In this document: in pieces, positions 1-11,480 of the stretch
Numbering within the stretch: position 1 is the first letter of the stretch
How the letters are laid out: the number at the start of each line of letters is the position of its first letter
Assembly: GCA_018524725.1 (NCBI GenBank)
Contig: JAEUWP010000172.1
Coordinates: 1-53,569, forward strand
DNA length: 53,569 nucleotides
Direction of reading: 5' to 3'
DNA from: Podaxis mareebaensis
Lineage: Eukaryota > Basidiomycota > Agaricomycetes > Agaricales > Agaricaceae
Program-made: the position numbers and the translations under genes
The notes under the pieces: generated by a model
Told to the model about the DNA's origin: nothing
The model's database searches: none
The model's input: the letters and a program-made list of their open reading frames with translations, nothing else

Positions 1-1560
1 AGGTTCCAAACTCTATCACCGTCAAGCTGTGATGAGACAAGCCGCATGCCATCGGACGAAAAAGCGACAGATAACACCATATCAGCGTGGCCCTTGAGCG
101 TGGCTTCCAACTCGCCTGTCCCCACATTCCAAATCCTGACTGTCTCATCCGATGATCCGGAGGCAACCCGCGTGCCGTCGGGCGAAAAAGCGACAGATCT
201 CACCGGATAGGTGTGGCCCTCGAGCGTGGCTTCCAACTCGCCCGTCCTCACATTCCAAATCCTGACTGTGTGATAATCCGATCCGGAGGCAACCCGCGTG
301 CCGTCGGGCGAAAAGGTGACAGACATCACCCAATCGGTGTGGCCCTCGAGTGTGGCTTCCAACTCGCCTGTCCTCACATTCCAAATCCTGACTGTGCGAT
401 CACCTGATCCGGAGGCAACCCGCGTGCCGTCGGGCGAAAATGCGACAGATGCCACTGAATTGGTGTGGCCCTCGAGCGTGGCTTCCAACTCGGCTGTCCT
501 CACATTCCAGATCCTGACTGTGTGATCACGCGATCCGGAGGCAACCCGCGTGCCATCGGGTGAAAAAGCGACACACATCACCCAACCGGTGTGGCCCTCA
601 AGCGTGGCTTCCAATTTGTCTGTCCTCACATTCCAAATCCTGACTGTGTGATCATCCGATCCGGAGGCAACCCGCATGCCGTCGGGCGAAAATGCGACAG
701 ATGCCACTGAATTGGTGTGGCCCTCAAGCGTGGCTTCCAATTTGTCTATCCTCACATTCCAAATCCTGACTGTGTGATCATCCGATCCGGAGGCAACCCG
801 CATGCCATCGGGCGAAAATGCGACAGATGCCACTGAATTGGTGTGGCCCTCGAGCGTGGCTTCCAACTCGCCTGTCCCCACATTCCAAATCCTGATTGTG
901 TGATCATCCGATCCGGAGGCAACCCGCGTGCCGTCGGGCGAAAAAACGACAGATGTCACCGAATAGGTGTGGCCCTCGAGCGTGGCTTCCAACTCGCCTG
1001 TCCTCACATTCCCAATCCTGACTGTCCGATCATCCGATCCGGAGGCAACCCGCGTGCCGTCGGGCGAAAAGGCGACAGATGTCACTGAATTGGTGTGGCT
1101 CTCAAGCGTGGCTTCCAACTCGCCTGTCCTCACATTCCAAATCCTGACTGTGTGATCATACGATCCGGAGGCAACCCGCGTGCCATCGGGCAAAAAAGCG
1201 ACAGACATCACCCAACCGGTGTGGCCCTCGAGCGTGGCTTCCAACTCGCCTGTCCTCACATTCCAAATCCTGACTGTGTGATCATGCGATCCGGAGGCAA
1301 CCCGCGTGCCGTCGGGCGAAAAAGCGACAGATGTCACTGAATCGGTGTGGCCCTCGAGCGTGGCTTCCAACTCGCTTGTCCTCACACTCCAAATCCTGAC
1401 TGTCTCATCAAATGATCCTGAGGCAACCCGTGTGCCATCGGGCGAAAAAGCGACAGATCTCACCGGATAGATGTGGCCCTCGAGCGTGGCTTCCAACTCG
1501 CCTGTCCTCACATTCCAAATCCTGACTGTCCTATCACTCAATCCGGAAGCAACTTGTCTA
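1..1560 (-). repeat. Tandem 126-bp WD40-coding repeats (about 12-13 units)
   Basis: Near-identical 126-bp units, each 42 codons, encode blocks containing VRIWNVRTGELEATLEGHT and VAFSPDGTRVASGS. The gcgtggcttccaa core recurs about every 126 bp from about 100 to 1482. The leftmost unit is more diverged. Differences cluster in two short windows: after EGHT (YPVRS, DWVMS, NSVAS, GWVMC, DSVTS) and after ASGS (DDHT, DYHT, RDHT, GDRT, HDHT, YDHT, FDET, SDET). Confidence 0.93.
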
Positions 1561-4431
1561 CCGTCATTGGAGCATGCGACAGAATTGACTCCCGAAACCT
1601 CTTTTATGTAGAGTTCCATCGGTCCCCAGGAGTCAGGTAGACCCAGTGTGACCCTTGCCGTCTGCTTCGCCTGCGCACTGTAGATTTGGCGCATCAACGA
1701 TTTCTTGGGAATCCACGTGAATGCCGACTGGTAAACCTCGAAGCAATTCTGCTCGATGCACTCGAAACCAAGCTGTAAGAATCGACGCGCATCGTCAACG
1801 AGTGGTCGCAGATCTTCGTCATCTGTGGTTTGGATGCCCTGCCGTGACATCAGCGCACAAACTTGACTTCCTCCTAATAAATGCTTACCGAGAGAGCAGC
1901 ACTTGCACTGAAAAGCGAATTAACTCCGCTTCCGAGTTGGCCAATCACGCTCAGGCACTCCATCCAGTGTAAGAGGTGGGTATGTAGGAACTTGCGTAGA
2001 GCTCCAATAAGAGCCGGCTGGCTTGAGTGCCCGACCTCACTCAAATGAGAGGCCCAGTAAACACATGCGTATCGGAGTGCCTCGGGAATTTTGCTGGCAT
2101 TTTCGGGAGGATTCTTTCTGTCCATACGCGAGACGGTCAACTCCTCAGGGGTATCACAGATGTTATACTTGAGCGACTCATTCATGAGCTCCAGACATTT
2201 GAGCGCAAGCTCTGCATGGGCGTCTGCCGCAACAAGAGGAGTGAACGGGGAGAAATGATTGGGTGGACAACGGTTGGGATCTATCAGGAAGTCCGGGAAA
2301 GATGCATGAAAAGGGGAGATGGAGGCGCCTTCTTCGGTGGGGATATGAATGACAGAGTTGAGTCGTGCTAAATAGATGGCAGGATCTGATATTCTCGACA
2401 GTGCGGAAAGAGCGTCGATTGGTAACGGATGTCGAAGAAATACAACAAACGAAAGGAGGGTTTTCGTGCATGACAATTCCTTCTTCTCCCGACCACTACA
2501 GGCTCGGGTAAGAATATGCGCGTAGAGCCCGTCGATGGCCGAGGTTTGTTGCTCGCTCCATGAGCGCTCGGCCAGGGCAGTGAGCCGTTGTTTGTAATTG
2601 AACTCGCCATCTAGAATATAGCGCACAGCTGTAGATGAATAGACGAAAAGTTTTCCAGAGTCCTTGACGATTTGAGACAATTCACTGTCAGGAGGCCACC
2701 CGTCGTCCGTGTCAGGATTCCAGGTTTTCTTGATCTCGGCCAGCGATTCTTTCAAATACAACCGGATGTCGCTCTCCACTATGTCCTGCTCGATGTCGTG
2801 AAGCACGAGAGTATCATGAGAGCCACTTGAGGAATTGAAGGCGGCAATGATCGAAGGGTCAGGTCTGCTGACGAGGAAGAACTTGAGGGGGAGGCTCGAC
2901 GCGGAATTGAGGATGAGCTGGATGAGGCGGCGGACGAAGTGGGGGTCTGAACACTCGTCAAGAGCATCGATTACAACGACTTTGTAAGCCTTGACACTGG
3001 GGCCAACAGCAGCCTGCAGCGGTTCACAGATAAGCTTTCTGAACTGCTCCTTCAAGTCATTCGACTCGACCAAGTCTGGGTCTGCCTCGAGCGCCTTCAC
3101 AACCCCCGCATTCATAGTAGGAGAACCCTTGGAAAGTTGATACGCCGCACCCGGGACAATGAGCCGTGGGTTATTGGCTTTATCTGACGTTCGAGAGCAA
3201 AAGAAACTCGCCCCGAGCATCTGCCGTTGGGCCAGGAGCTCGCACAGTGACTGCGCAATCGTCGACTTGCCGATTCCTGCCATCCCGACGAGCCAATACA
3301 CCTTGGCACTCTGTCCGTCAGGAGCCCAGGCTTCCAATCTTTCAAGGATGTTGACACGCGTGCCTGGCATGCATCCTGTGGGATTACCATAGGCGGAGCG
3401 CCGGGTTTTATACGAAACACTCTCAGACCGAAGTTTGTCTATTGATCCTGTAATGATGTAAGCTTTACATATTGTCATTCTCACCAAGGCAAGCAGCTTA
3501 CGGGAATTCAACACCTGTCGATGGAATATATGAGCTGGAATGTGCACTCTCAGACAATGGATTGCATACCCGTAACATATTCTGTATGGCTACATTAGTA
3601 TCAAACTGTATGTCAATCTGCGGAGCGCGATGAGCACGATGGATACACAAGCATGATCCATAGTTCGAACACTTACTTGGAAGAGATCGCAAACAGCGTT
3701 CAGGTTCCTCAATATCTTTTGTATCATCCTGGGATCGTTCGAAACCGCGGCAATGCGGGCCGGCAGCGGTCGATCTTGCAAGTCCTTGATCCCTTCCACC
3801 AAGCTCTCGATAGCTCTGCAAGATAGCCAAAGAAAAGTCGGAAACTAATCTAGAAGGCACGGCCGACACGTACGTGGAGAAACCTCGGATTCTCTCTTCA
3901 AGCACATTGAGCACTTCTTTTTCCTTGTATCTTTCCACCAGTGACAGGATAGCTTTCGATCTTGTCTTGAGTTCCTGTAGCTCGTCCTTATTTGTGAACA
4001 CGCCCTGCGGATCGGAACTCAATAGGCGAACACAATAGACATGGGGTACGCACATCGAAGATTTTATAAACTGTCAAAAACACACCAGCGGCAGTTTTCA
4101 GGGGTGGGCAGAGATCTGCACAGTCCTTGAGTCCTCCTGCTACGACCGCTAATCCATCAAGGATATCTTTGCCCATTGTTTTCAATTTCTTGCGTGGTCT
4201 CGGCGGGTCTTGCTGAGGTGTCGGGATGACATCTTGATACTCGCTATCGGCTGGAGGTGCTGGGGATTTGACTCCTGAGAGAGCCTGAGGAGTCGCAGGT
4301 GCAAAGGGAGGTGTTCCGTCTCTTGGGAAGACATGCGGAGCCGCAGAAGCTCCAATGACCGAGGTGCTGGTGGCGGGCGCAGAGGTACTATCAGGCTTTT
4401 TCTTTCTGAGGCGTTTCCGAAGAGAGGACAT
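1..4431 (-). CDS. NACHT-WD40 STAND receptor (NLR-like, HET-E type), 3' end cut off by window edge
   Basis: Multi-exon gene starting at the ATG at 4431. Exon 1 (4431-4054) encodes a basic, Pro/Ser-rich leader, then a helical segment around AVVAGGLKDCADLCPPLKTA. The next exons continue a helical N-terminal domain of the kind found before NACHT in Agaricomycetes, possibly MLKL/HeLo-like. Introns are short, for example 4053-4005 (49 nt) and 1888-1839 (50 nt). The NACHT domain (about 3400-1890) has Walker A GMAGIGKST and Walker B VVVIDALDEC. From about 1560 leftwards come WD40 units in an open frame; that frame has few ATGs, so simple ORF calling misses it. Known for the family: such proteins act as intracellular sensors in allorecognition or immunity, with WD40 repeats sensing and NACHT oligomerising. 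The ligand and effector output here are unknown. Domain call certain, exon edges partly inferred. Confidence 0.9.
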
Positions 4432-5351
4432 TGCGAATCGGTAAGCTTTGGACGAATGTACAGTCGATGGGGGTTAAGAGCAAGTTAGGATAGCTGTAAC
4501 TTGGGCACAGCTTGGCTGTGACCTGTGTAGGTCTCGAGGCATCAGAGTGGCATTTGGTGGGAAGGCTCTCACGTTAACAGCAGGGGGCAGTGACAACACC
4601 TTGACGCCTGTCACCCTGTTAGCAGCCCACCTGTTCTCCATCTGGCCCAGCCTCATCCGCATCTGCACCGCCGCCCTTCGCAGCTATATTTGTCACCACA
4701 GCATCTCGGCACCCTGGCCTCTTCATTTCCACTGCTTGCGTGATGTCCGAGCTTACATCTCGTACTGCCTTCGTTAAACAGATGGCCTTCCTTACAGCGT
4801 GTTCTGGGGGGATCTTTTGAGGGACTCTGGCTGAGGTGTTGGTCAAGTTGGGAGTTTGGATGAGTTGGTTTCTTGGCAACGATACCTAGCATGTAACCGT
4901 GTAACGTTCTTTTTCATTCGACAATCCACCCTCGACTTGTTTCTCACAACCTCTAATCTTCAAGCTCTCCAATACTTGCTCTCCCGCTGCCTGGACTACA
5001 GAACCACCAGAAAGCTCTCATTGGGAGTTTTCTACATATTATTTCTGCGGCACTGTGATGATGAATGACATCGCAGGAGTAAGCAGGTGCGCTCTCTTTC
5101 CTAACATCACAATTCGTTCACGAACTTTTATATTTTCCTTCCCTGTCCCATACATCTTGGATGGTCAGCCGATGTGAATGAACCAGTGGAACTGAGGAGG
5201 TTCCGGGTTTAAATACCTGGTCGGGCCCTTTCTTTTTCTATCCATTACACTCACTCGTTCACGCGTCGTGTATATAGAAGAGATTAACACAGATGTGGTA
5301 GGGTAACAAATATATACATGGCACAGCATAAACCCGATTCAGATTTGGCAA
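4432..5351. other. Intergenic, no gene recognised
   Basis: Lies between the start of the NACHT-WD40 gene and the 3' end of the next minus-strand gene. Short open frames on both strands here resemble no family I know. It should hold the receptor promoter and the terminator of the gene ending at 5352. I see no convincing motif. Confidence 0.5.
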
Positions 5352-6854
5352 TCACAAAGTCTTCCTGGTATTTATATCCTTCCTGGCCTCGCTCCCAAAG
5401 GCGGCCGAGTCGCTCGCCATGACAATAGCCGGTCTAACTCTTTGCTTTGGTCTGCGATACCTGGGTGCCTTGCTGGTTCCAATGGAGCACCCGAAGACAA
5501 CGTCCTTTGGCCTTGGGACGGCGAATGGCCCGACCTTCCGGAAATGAACGTCGGTGGAAGAGCCAAACTTGCCCTTTCGCGGCGTGGAAGTTTGCAAGGG
5601 ACCATGATGGTGCGCGAATGTCGAGGAACGATAGTGAGCGCGAGTATGAGCTAAGGATCGGTCGACAACAGTAGTCTTAACGAGGACCTTGTCAGGTTTG
5701 GCAAAACGACCGACAATCATACGGTCGAAAACCACTTTGCGTCGAGAGCGAGCCCCGAGGGTACGATGTGAAGTAGGAGAGGTGTTGTTGATTTCGTTGT
5801 AGAGCTCCTGGAGCATTGTCGGAACCTTGATGCGACGCATGGTGGGTGTGCTCACCTCGACGTTCTCAGAAGGTTCAAAGGTCTTGCGTTTCTTAACCCG
5901 TCGAAAAATGTTCCCGTCCAGGTCATTCTTGGTATCGTCGACCTGCGCCTTGCCAGCCCCCACCCTCTCGGCATCTTCCTCGTCCTCGTCCCCGTCTCGC
6001 AACATCGCCAACTTTGTCGGACTATCGATCTTCCTAATATTAGCCCCCCCAAGTCGCCTCCTGCGCCTGGTCGCACCGATGACGGCCAAGGGGCTAGTCG
6101 GGGGACTCACGCCTCTCAAGTCCAACCCTTCCATGACATCTCCATCCAAAACCTTGCCAAAGTCCCAGCCTCTCCTACCCTTCGCCTTCTTCAGCGGGGC
6201 CCCAGGGACCGGCACCTCACTCGCCTTCTTCACAATCCCAACCAACCTCTCCACTTCCTTCCTGAATTCGGTGGGATCACAAGGCTCGCTCAAGTCGATC
6301 CTGAGAGCCTCAGGTAGATGTTCATTCATCTCCCTCGCGAGCTCGATAACCCGAGCGGGAGTCATAGTAAGCAGATCCACTTGGCAACAGAAAGATAAGT
6401 TGACTAGAGTGCTGATAGTGACCGTGTCGATGATACGCTCTGAGTTCCGCAGTGCCACACGAGCAACGGGCGGAGTATGCTGCTCTAGGAGAGAGCGGCT
6501 ACGCTTAGCGGGTTGGTTACGCTCAGCGGGTTGGTTACGCTCTACTGTGTCGAGGTTGGTGATAGGGGAGGAAGCAATATCAGGGGAGAGAGGAGGCGTA
6601 TCCGTATTTGAATCCAACGCTTGCCCAGAATCGGGTCCTGGGTCCTCACAAGCGCCCTTGTTCTCTGTCCCACTCGCCGTGGATCTCAGGACCTCGAGTT
6701 TGGAGAAAAAACGGCGAATAGGCGTTTCGAGGGTCCGACTAGGACGAGCGAAAGCGGTAACATGGTTAGCGACAGAGGTGGAGTTGTCGGGTTGGAGAGT
6801 ATCCTTGGATTTGGCAAGCTGGAAAGAGAGGTAGGGTTCGGGCATCGTCGACAA
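5352..6854 (-). CDS. Hypothetical basic, low-complexity protein, probably nuclear
   Basis: A single uninterrupted 500-codon frame, beginning MSTMPEPYLSF and ending before the stop at 5352-5354. I do not recognise the family. The N-terminal third is Ser/Thr/Pro-rich with SP/TP sites. A central segment (around residues 165-215, TPARVIELAREMNEHLPEAL to VERLVGIVKK) looks like a small folded helical region. It is followed by basic clusters (TRRRRRLGG, RVKKRKTF, SRRKVVFD) suited to nuclear localisation, with an acidic DGDEDEEDAE stretch between them. The C-terminal third is Arg/Lys-rich. A chromosome- or cell-cycle-linked role is possible, but that is only a composition-based guess. A long antisense frame overlaps it and is a shadow. 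Confidence 0.75.
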   Translation of the reverse strand: MSTMPEPYLSFQLAKSKDTLQPDNSTSVANHVTAFARPSRTLETPIRRFFSKLEVLRSTASGTENKGACEDPGPDSGQALDSNTDTPPLSPDIASSPITNLDTVERNQPAERNQPAKRSRSLLEQHTPPVARVALRNSERIIDTVTISTLVNLSFCCQVDLLTMTPARVIELAREMNEHLPEALRIDLSEPCDPTEFRKEVERLVGIVKKASEVPVPGAPLKKAKGRRGWDFGKVLDGDVMEGLDLRGVSPPTSPLAVIGATRRRRRLGGANIRKIDSPTKLAMLRDGDEDEEDAERVGAGKAQVDDTKNDLDGNIFRRVKKRKTFEPSENVEVSTPTMRRIKVPTMLQELYNEINNTSPTSHRTLGARSRRKVVFDRMIVGRFAKPDKVLVKTTVVDRSLAHTRAHYRSSTFAHHHGPLQTSTPRKGKFGSSTDVHFRKVGPFAVPRPKDVVFGCSIGTSKAPRYRRPKQRVRPAIVMASDSAAFGSEARKDINTRKTL

Positions 6855-7256
6855 CGTAGGTGTGGTAGATTAAAAGAGCGATGGTATCCCGAGGGTGAGG
6901 ATGGGAAAGGCCAACAGGGTGAGACGCAGTTCATATAGGTTTGTTCAGAGGAGGCTGCCTTGATCGTTGCAAGGTCAGAGTCAGTTACGCCCAGACACGA
7001 TCTGGACTGGGTTCAGCCTCCACGTCATCGACCAAAACTCACTTCCTTTATGTTTGTTCTCCTATGCATCCGTTTCTGGGGGCTGATATGCCAGCGTTGC
7101 GAAAGGCTTAGGGAGATAAACGTATGCCATAGGTACTATTAGTGTGAGCAAGTATGTGGGAACGTGATATAAATGCATCTAGGGTATATCCATATGATAA
7201 AGTTAGAATCATTACTTAGTCCTAGTCCGAAAGACAAGCAGGAAACTCTAATCTTA
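6855..7256. other. Intergenic, no gene recognised
   Basis: Gap between two minus-strand genes. It probably contains the promoter of the 500-residue protein and the 3' UTR of the CtIP-like gene. No recognisable coding or RNA feature. Confidence 0.5.
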
Positions 7257-9678
7257 CTACCGCCTGATCCACCTGCCTTGCTCAGCCTCCCTCTCCACCT
7301 GCCGCAACTTCCGTTGATGCATCTCTTCCGCACGTTCATTGATCTCCCTCGCTTCCTGTGTATCCGGAAACCCTATGTTCCAATACCCCGGTGGCGTTTG
7401 CGCCCGAGCCCAGTTAAATCGGTGCCGTGATATCTGCTTCTTATGTGCTTCCATATCCGCCTGCTTTCGATCAGAGGGTGACGGTGAGATTTCGCGGTCA
7501 TGATCGTGAGATGAGGAGGCAGCCCCAGCAGCGTGTCGTTTACATGGTCGGACTGGAGTGGTCGATGGTGAACGCCAGAGTGGACCTCCGCCGCGGGATG
7601 GCATTGGTCCTATGGCAGCATACCACTGTAAAAAGGGTCAACAGGCGCTGTCTGTAACACATTGAACTGACGACGTACATCACGACAATCTTCACAGTCA
7701 CCTGCGTCCATGCGCATACGGCCTTCTCTATCTCGTACAACTTCTTCATATTGATGACTAACACCTCCATTACGCTCTGCATCGATGGTAAATAGGGAGT
7801 TGATGGTTTTCGTTGTCCTGTAGAATTTATCCAATTAATTCCAAGCTAAATTGACATAGATTGGGCGTACGTTTCTTTCTCCTTCCCATACCGACCACGG
7901 CCTTTGTAAATCGCATAATCCTCCAGTCTCATTTGGGCAGATACGCGGACTGCTGGAGTCGACTTCCCTATCGGTGTATTTTCATCCTCATAACGCTTCT
8001 TGTCCTTTGTAATTTGACCCGTTGAAGAAATGCGGCGCCCGGGAGAAACGCTGGATTTCGTGGTTTGTGGGGTCTTAACAGAAGAATCCAAACTAACCCG
8101 AGGCCTCTTGGCGGGCCGTTCGTCCTGTAGGGTCTCCAAGTCATCCTCGGGTTCGGGTTTGATATAGAATCGTAAGCCCGAAGTTCCGATATCACTGCGG
8201 CGCCTGGTATGGTCAATGGCTGGTCGTGAAGGTAGGATTGGCTGCATGAATCTTTTCGGGGTGGGTTTCATGGCAGAAAGTGGCGACGTTGCTGGAGGAA
8301 GATCAGGGGAAGATGTCATTGGATTCGGAGCTGGGGATTGGGTCGGAACAAAGGCATCATGGCTATGTGAAATAAATACCTTGCGAATCATCTTCGGTAT
8401 CCGATGAGTTGGCTAGGTGTGGAGCTGCAGGAATCGGAGGAGGCAAAGGGACTTTGAAAACCTGGGGTGGCGCTATGAAAAGGCCATAAGGAGATTCCGA
8501 GTACGAAGCTTGGAGGTACGTACCTTGGGAGTCATCTTCCGTATCTGAAGAGTTTGAAGTGAAGGGGGCTTTGTAGACCTTCGATGGCTTTGGCGTATCA
8601 GCGGGTTCCTGTTTGACAATATTCGTGATCGCGAGGTCGGACAAGGGCCGTCGGTCAGATGAGGAACCTGAACGTGAGGGAACATCGATAGTCGCTGGCA
8701 AGGGTTCCCTTATCTTCTGGTCATTCGGGACGACGAAGGGATCCAAGTCCGTATGATTCGCTACCAGGGTACCTGTCACTTCTGCACAGATACATCAGTT
8801 ACAATACAGTGGAGTAGCCAGACCACAAGTTACCGTCTGCATCTTTCATAGCCTGTTCTAGAGCTGGAGCATCGAGTCCCAAAAGGTCTGTTAACGCAGG
8901 CCCAAACTCGCGCAATATTTCCCTCCTCCGTTGCGCAGTCCGGCTTTGCAGTCGGTCAGCATTGAATTCTTGTTCCTGCTTCCCCTTCTTCTCTATAGGC
9001 TCCAAGCATAGCCAGTTATAAAGCCTCCAGAACTTCCGGCGATCTCGTTTGTAATACTGAGCAGCCCTTTCCTTGATATCCTTCATAGACTCGAATTGAG
9101 CCGTCATATCCCGTAACTCCAGTTGTAAACGCTTCTCAGCTTTTTCTAATGTTGTACTAAGACATTATAAGCATAGCCTTCAAAGAACAGAAAGACCAAC
9201 AAGTGACTGACTTGCGCTCTCGATAACCAGCAAGTTGCTCCTCCAATTCCTGACACCGTGCCTGGAGCAGCTCCTTCTCGCTTCGTTCCACCCTGACCTC
9301 ATCCTCTAATATCTGGACGCGCTCAAAGGCTTGATAAAACGTAGCTTCGTGGTCGGATACGTCTATCGCCCGTTGTGCCTCGCCAATATCGGAGAACCCA
9401 AGGGATTGCGCGAGCTGGTTACCCCGGTTTTTGAGGTCAAATATCTCCTTGTCGGCATTGCTGAGAGCTCGCCTCAATTTTTCCAGTTTCCGTTCGACAG
9501 CTTCTAGTTCCTTCTTGTGTTTTTCCTCGAGCAGTTTGCCGCGGTCGCGCATTTGAGCGCTGGAGAATGTGGTGGTCATTGCCTGACGAAATGCAGGCGT
9601 CTCACGCGTATGGATCTGTACGCGATTTTCACGTGAGGCCATTAATCGCGGTCCCGTGATCGCCAACGCGTCAATCAA
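7257..9678 (-). CDS. ctp1: CtIP/Sae2/Ctp1-like DNA end-resection protein
   Basis: Spliced gene of roughly 550 residues. The N-terminal exon is a long coiled coil (KLLEEKHKKELEAVERKLEK to RCQELEEQLAG), matching the oligomerisation region of CtIP/Ctp1. The middle is Ser/Pro-rich and disordered. The last two exons carry the family's C-terminal signature: CEDCRD joined by a short intron to WYAAIGPMP, then CKRH, then KQISRHRFNWARAQTPPGYWNIGFPDT. This matches the CxxC, RHR and PxxxWxxxFPxT pattern of the Sae2/CtIP C-terminal domain. Known role: activates Mre11-Rad50-Nbs1 to start resection at double-strand breaks in meiosis and repair. The exon carrying SSDTEDDSQ is duplicated. The start is uncertain: other in-frame ATGs follow (MASREN, MTTTFS). 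Confidence 0.87.
8380..8580 (-). repeat. Tandem duplicated exon within the CtIP-like gene
   Basis: Two successive exon ends both encode SSDTEDDSQ, each followed by a phase-1 GT donor in caag/gta and an intron of about 50 nt (51 and 49 nt by count). The preceding residues also match loosely (KVYKAPF versus QVFKVPL). This indicates duplication of an exon plus intron edge. Confidence 0.7.
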
Positions 9679-9911
9679 GGAACTCTAACTCCTGATGCCC
9701 CAGTCCAGCACCGCTAATCGCAACCTCAGATCTCCTTGTTTTCATCCGCAGAACATCAATACCCCTTTTACATCGTGATTAAGAGGGGCGTCAGCCCCAG
9801 ATCACAGCTCGTCTCCTCCCCTCTTGGGCAAGGGCAACATCACGAATCAAAACATGGAATTAAGTAGCTGTTGGTACTAAAAGGCTATCAAAGTATCGAC
9901 ATATACAGGAA

Positions 9912-11158
9912 CTAAGCCTCCGACGGGGACGGTTTCCAATCCTCTGGAGCTCGAGTATACAACGGCTCCTTCGGCTCCTTAGTCTGAGCATTACCCGTGA
10001 ACTTTTCCACCACATACTGGCCTCCATCACCATTCTGCGGGTCGTACAACTCAACCCACTCCGTGAAAGCCTTCCCGATTCCGGTATCCAACAAATTCTC
10101 CTCCTTCGCAACTAACACATGTGCAGGATTTAACAACAAGTCCTTTTCATCGTCAGTTCCCGCTTTGTAAACTGTCAGGCGCGATTTGACTTCTTCTGTA
10201 CTCGACAGCCAGGTTCCACGATCTGTCAGGGTGTACTCGCCCAGGAGAGAAGCTGCCTCGAGCGCTTGGATCGGGAAACGCGGGTATTGGTGGTACCACT
10301 TCGAGTATGCGTACGCCCAGGGGACCTAGAAATGGGATCAGTTCATCCTTCAACGTTCAACTGTAAACGCTTGAACCCCGACGAACCTGGCCGATTTTAA
10401 CAAAGATCTCACTCTCTTTGATGTTCGTGGCACTTTTGTCATACCTCGAAAGGAAGCGTGTGGCAAGGCCACTGGTAGGAGGGACCTGCTCGCGCCAAGC
10501 CTTACCGTCAATATATGACATGACAAACACCTAAAAAGGACGACATACCGCGGCGTGCTCATTTCCGGTTTGCACGATCTTACGTGCCATTGCTAGAATG
10601 GTATCATTTGTACTGAGCTTAGCAGGGTTGCTGGGCGGACCAACGAAATAGAAGTGGTCCTATTCGAGCCCGAATGAGTACCAGAGCAACACCAAAGATG
10701 TTCCGACTTACGCGGAACCCATAAAGCCACGCCGACAGGAGGCCAGCATCATTAACCTGGCTTTCCGCAGCCTCGTTATATGTAACGGCGACGTCCACCA
10801 ACTTCTGCTGAAGGAATCCAATACTTTCCGTAGTATCGCCCAAGTACCACTCAACCTGGACACGTTCTATCATCCTTGACCAACACGAACAGAGGCAGAG
10901 GAGACGTACAGTAAAAGGTTCATGACCCTTACGTTCAACCATATAATTGATGAACGAGTTCGCCCATGCCCCAATCAACCCAGACTGGCCAGCGCCACCA
11001 TTCGCAATGCGCAGCCCAACCTTCGTCGTATCATTATAACTTCCATGATAGACCTCTCTTGGCGCTAAAGAACCAGTGGAGGAAGGAGCTTGGGCGTACA
11101 CAACGCCTGGTACTAAGAGTACTGTCAACAACGTGTAGACCTTGAGGATACTCTTCAT
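9912..11158 (-). CDS. Secreted TupA-like (tungstate-binding-type) periplasmic-binding-fold protein
   Basis: Five exons. Residues 1-22 form a clear signal peptide (MKSILKVYTLLTVLLVPGVVYAQ). The mature part has the family blocks: VGLRIANGGAGQSGLIGAWA, VEWYLGDTTESIGFLQQK, VTYNEAAE, DHFYFVGPPSNPAKL, ATRFLSRYDKSATNIKES, IGQ joined to VPWAYAYSKWYHQYPRFPI, and LGEYTLTDRGTWLS. These match the solute-binding protein of bacterial tungstate ABC transporters (TupA) and its fungal homologs. No permease or ATPase gene is nearby, as expected for fungi, so ligand and function are unproven. It ends soon after EDWKPSPSEA, without the long tail of the two paralogs further right. Oxyanion binding outside the cell is an inference. 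Confidence 0.88.
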
Positions 11159-11480
11159 GGTTGAGTGGAGAACTGAAGGTTGCAGGTATGGCGTTGTTTC
11201 ATGGCTTGTTTTTATATGCGCTCATAGTTTGCTCCAAACGCCACTACTGGGAACCGAATATCTTTTGAATTTAATATTACGTATAGTGCTAAAAGCCGAT
11301 GTACATGTAGTTCGTGGATGCGAACTACGGTTAAGCTATTGATGCACTGGGAGGGAATACATGAGGAATGAGAAAGGATAGAGGAAAGGGGATGGCGGTA
11401 ACAGATCCTTGAATGTGAAAAAGAATATAGTACCACCCTATGCGGTAGTATCTTCAGAACCACACGGTAGCATAGCTAAC
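11159..11480. other. Intergenic, promoter of TupA-like gene
   Basis: About 320 bp upstream of the secreted TupA-like gene and downstream of the first dehydrogenase gene (both minus strand). No further feature recognised. Confidence 0.45.

Noticed and set aside
213..1340. Plus-strand and off-frame open frames over the WD40 array
   Set aside because: They are shadows caused by the repeat period being divisible by three; the minus frame with VRIWNV is the real one.
1..1560. Regular 126-bp repeats that might look like a CRISPR or satellite array
   Set aside because: Each unit translates to a WD40 repeat in one continuous minus-strand frame; there are no spacers.
5195..5235. tRNA-like stretch (ggttccgggtttaaa)
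   Set aside because: It lacks a proper B box and no acceptor, D or anticodon arms can be folded around it.
5827..6834. 335-codon plus-strand frame antisense to the 500-residue gene
   Set aside because: No domain, and composition mirrors the opposite strand. The minus frame has a longer, more protein-like sequence.
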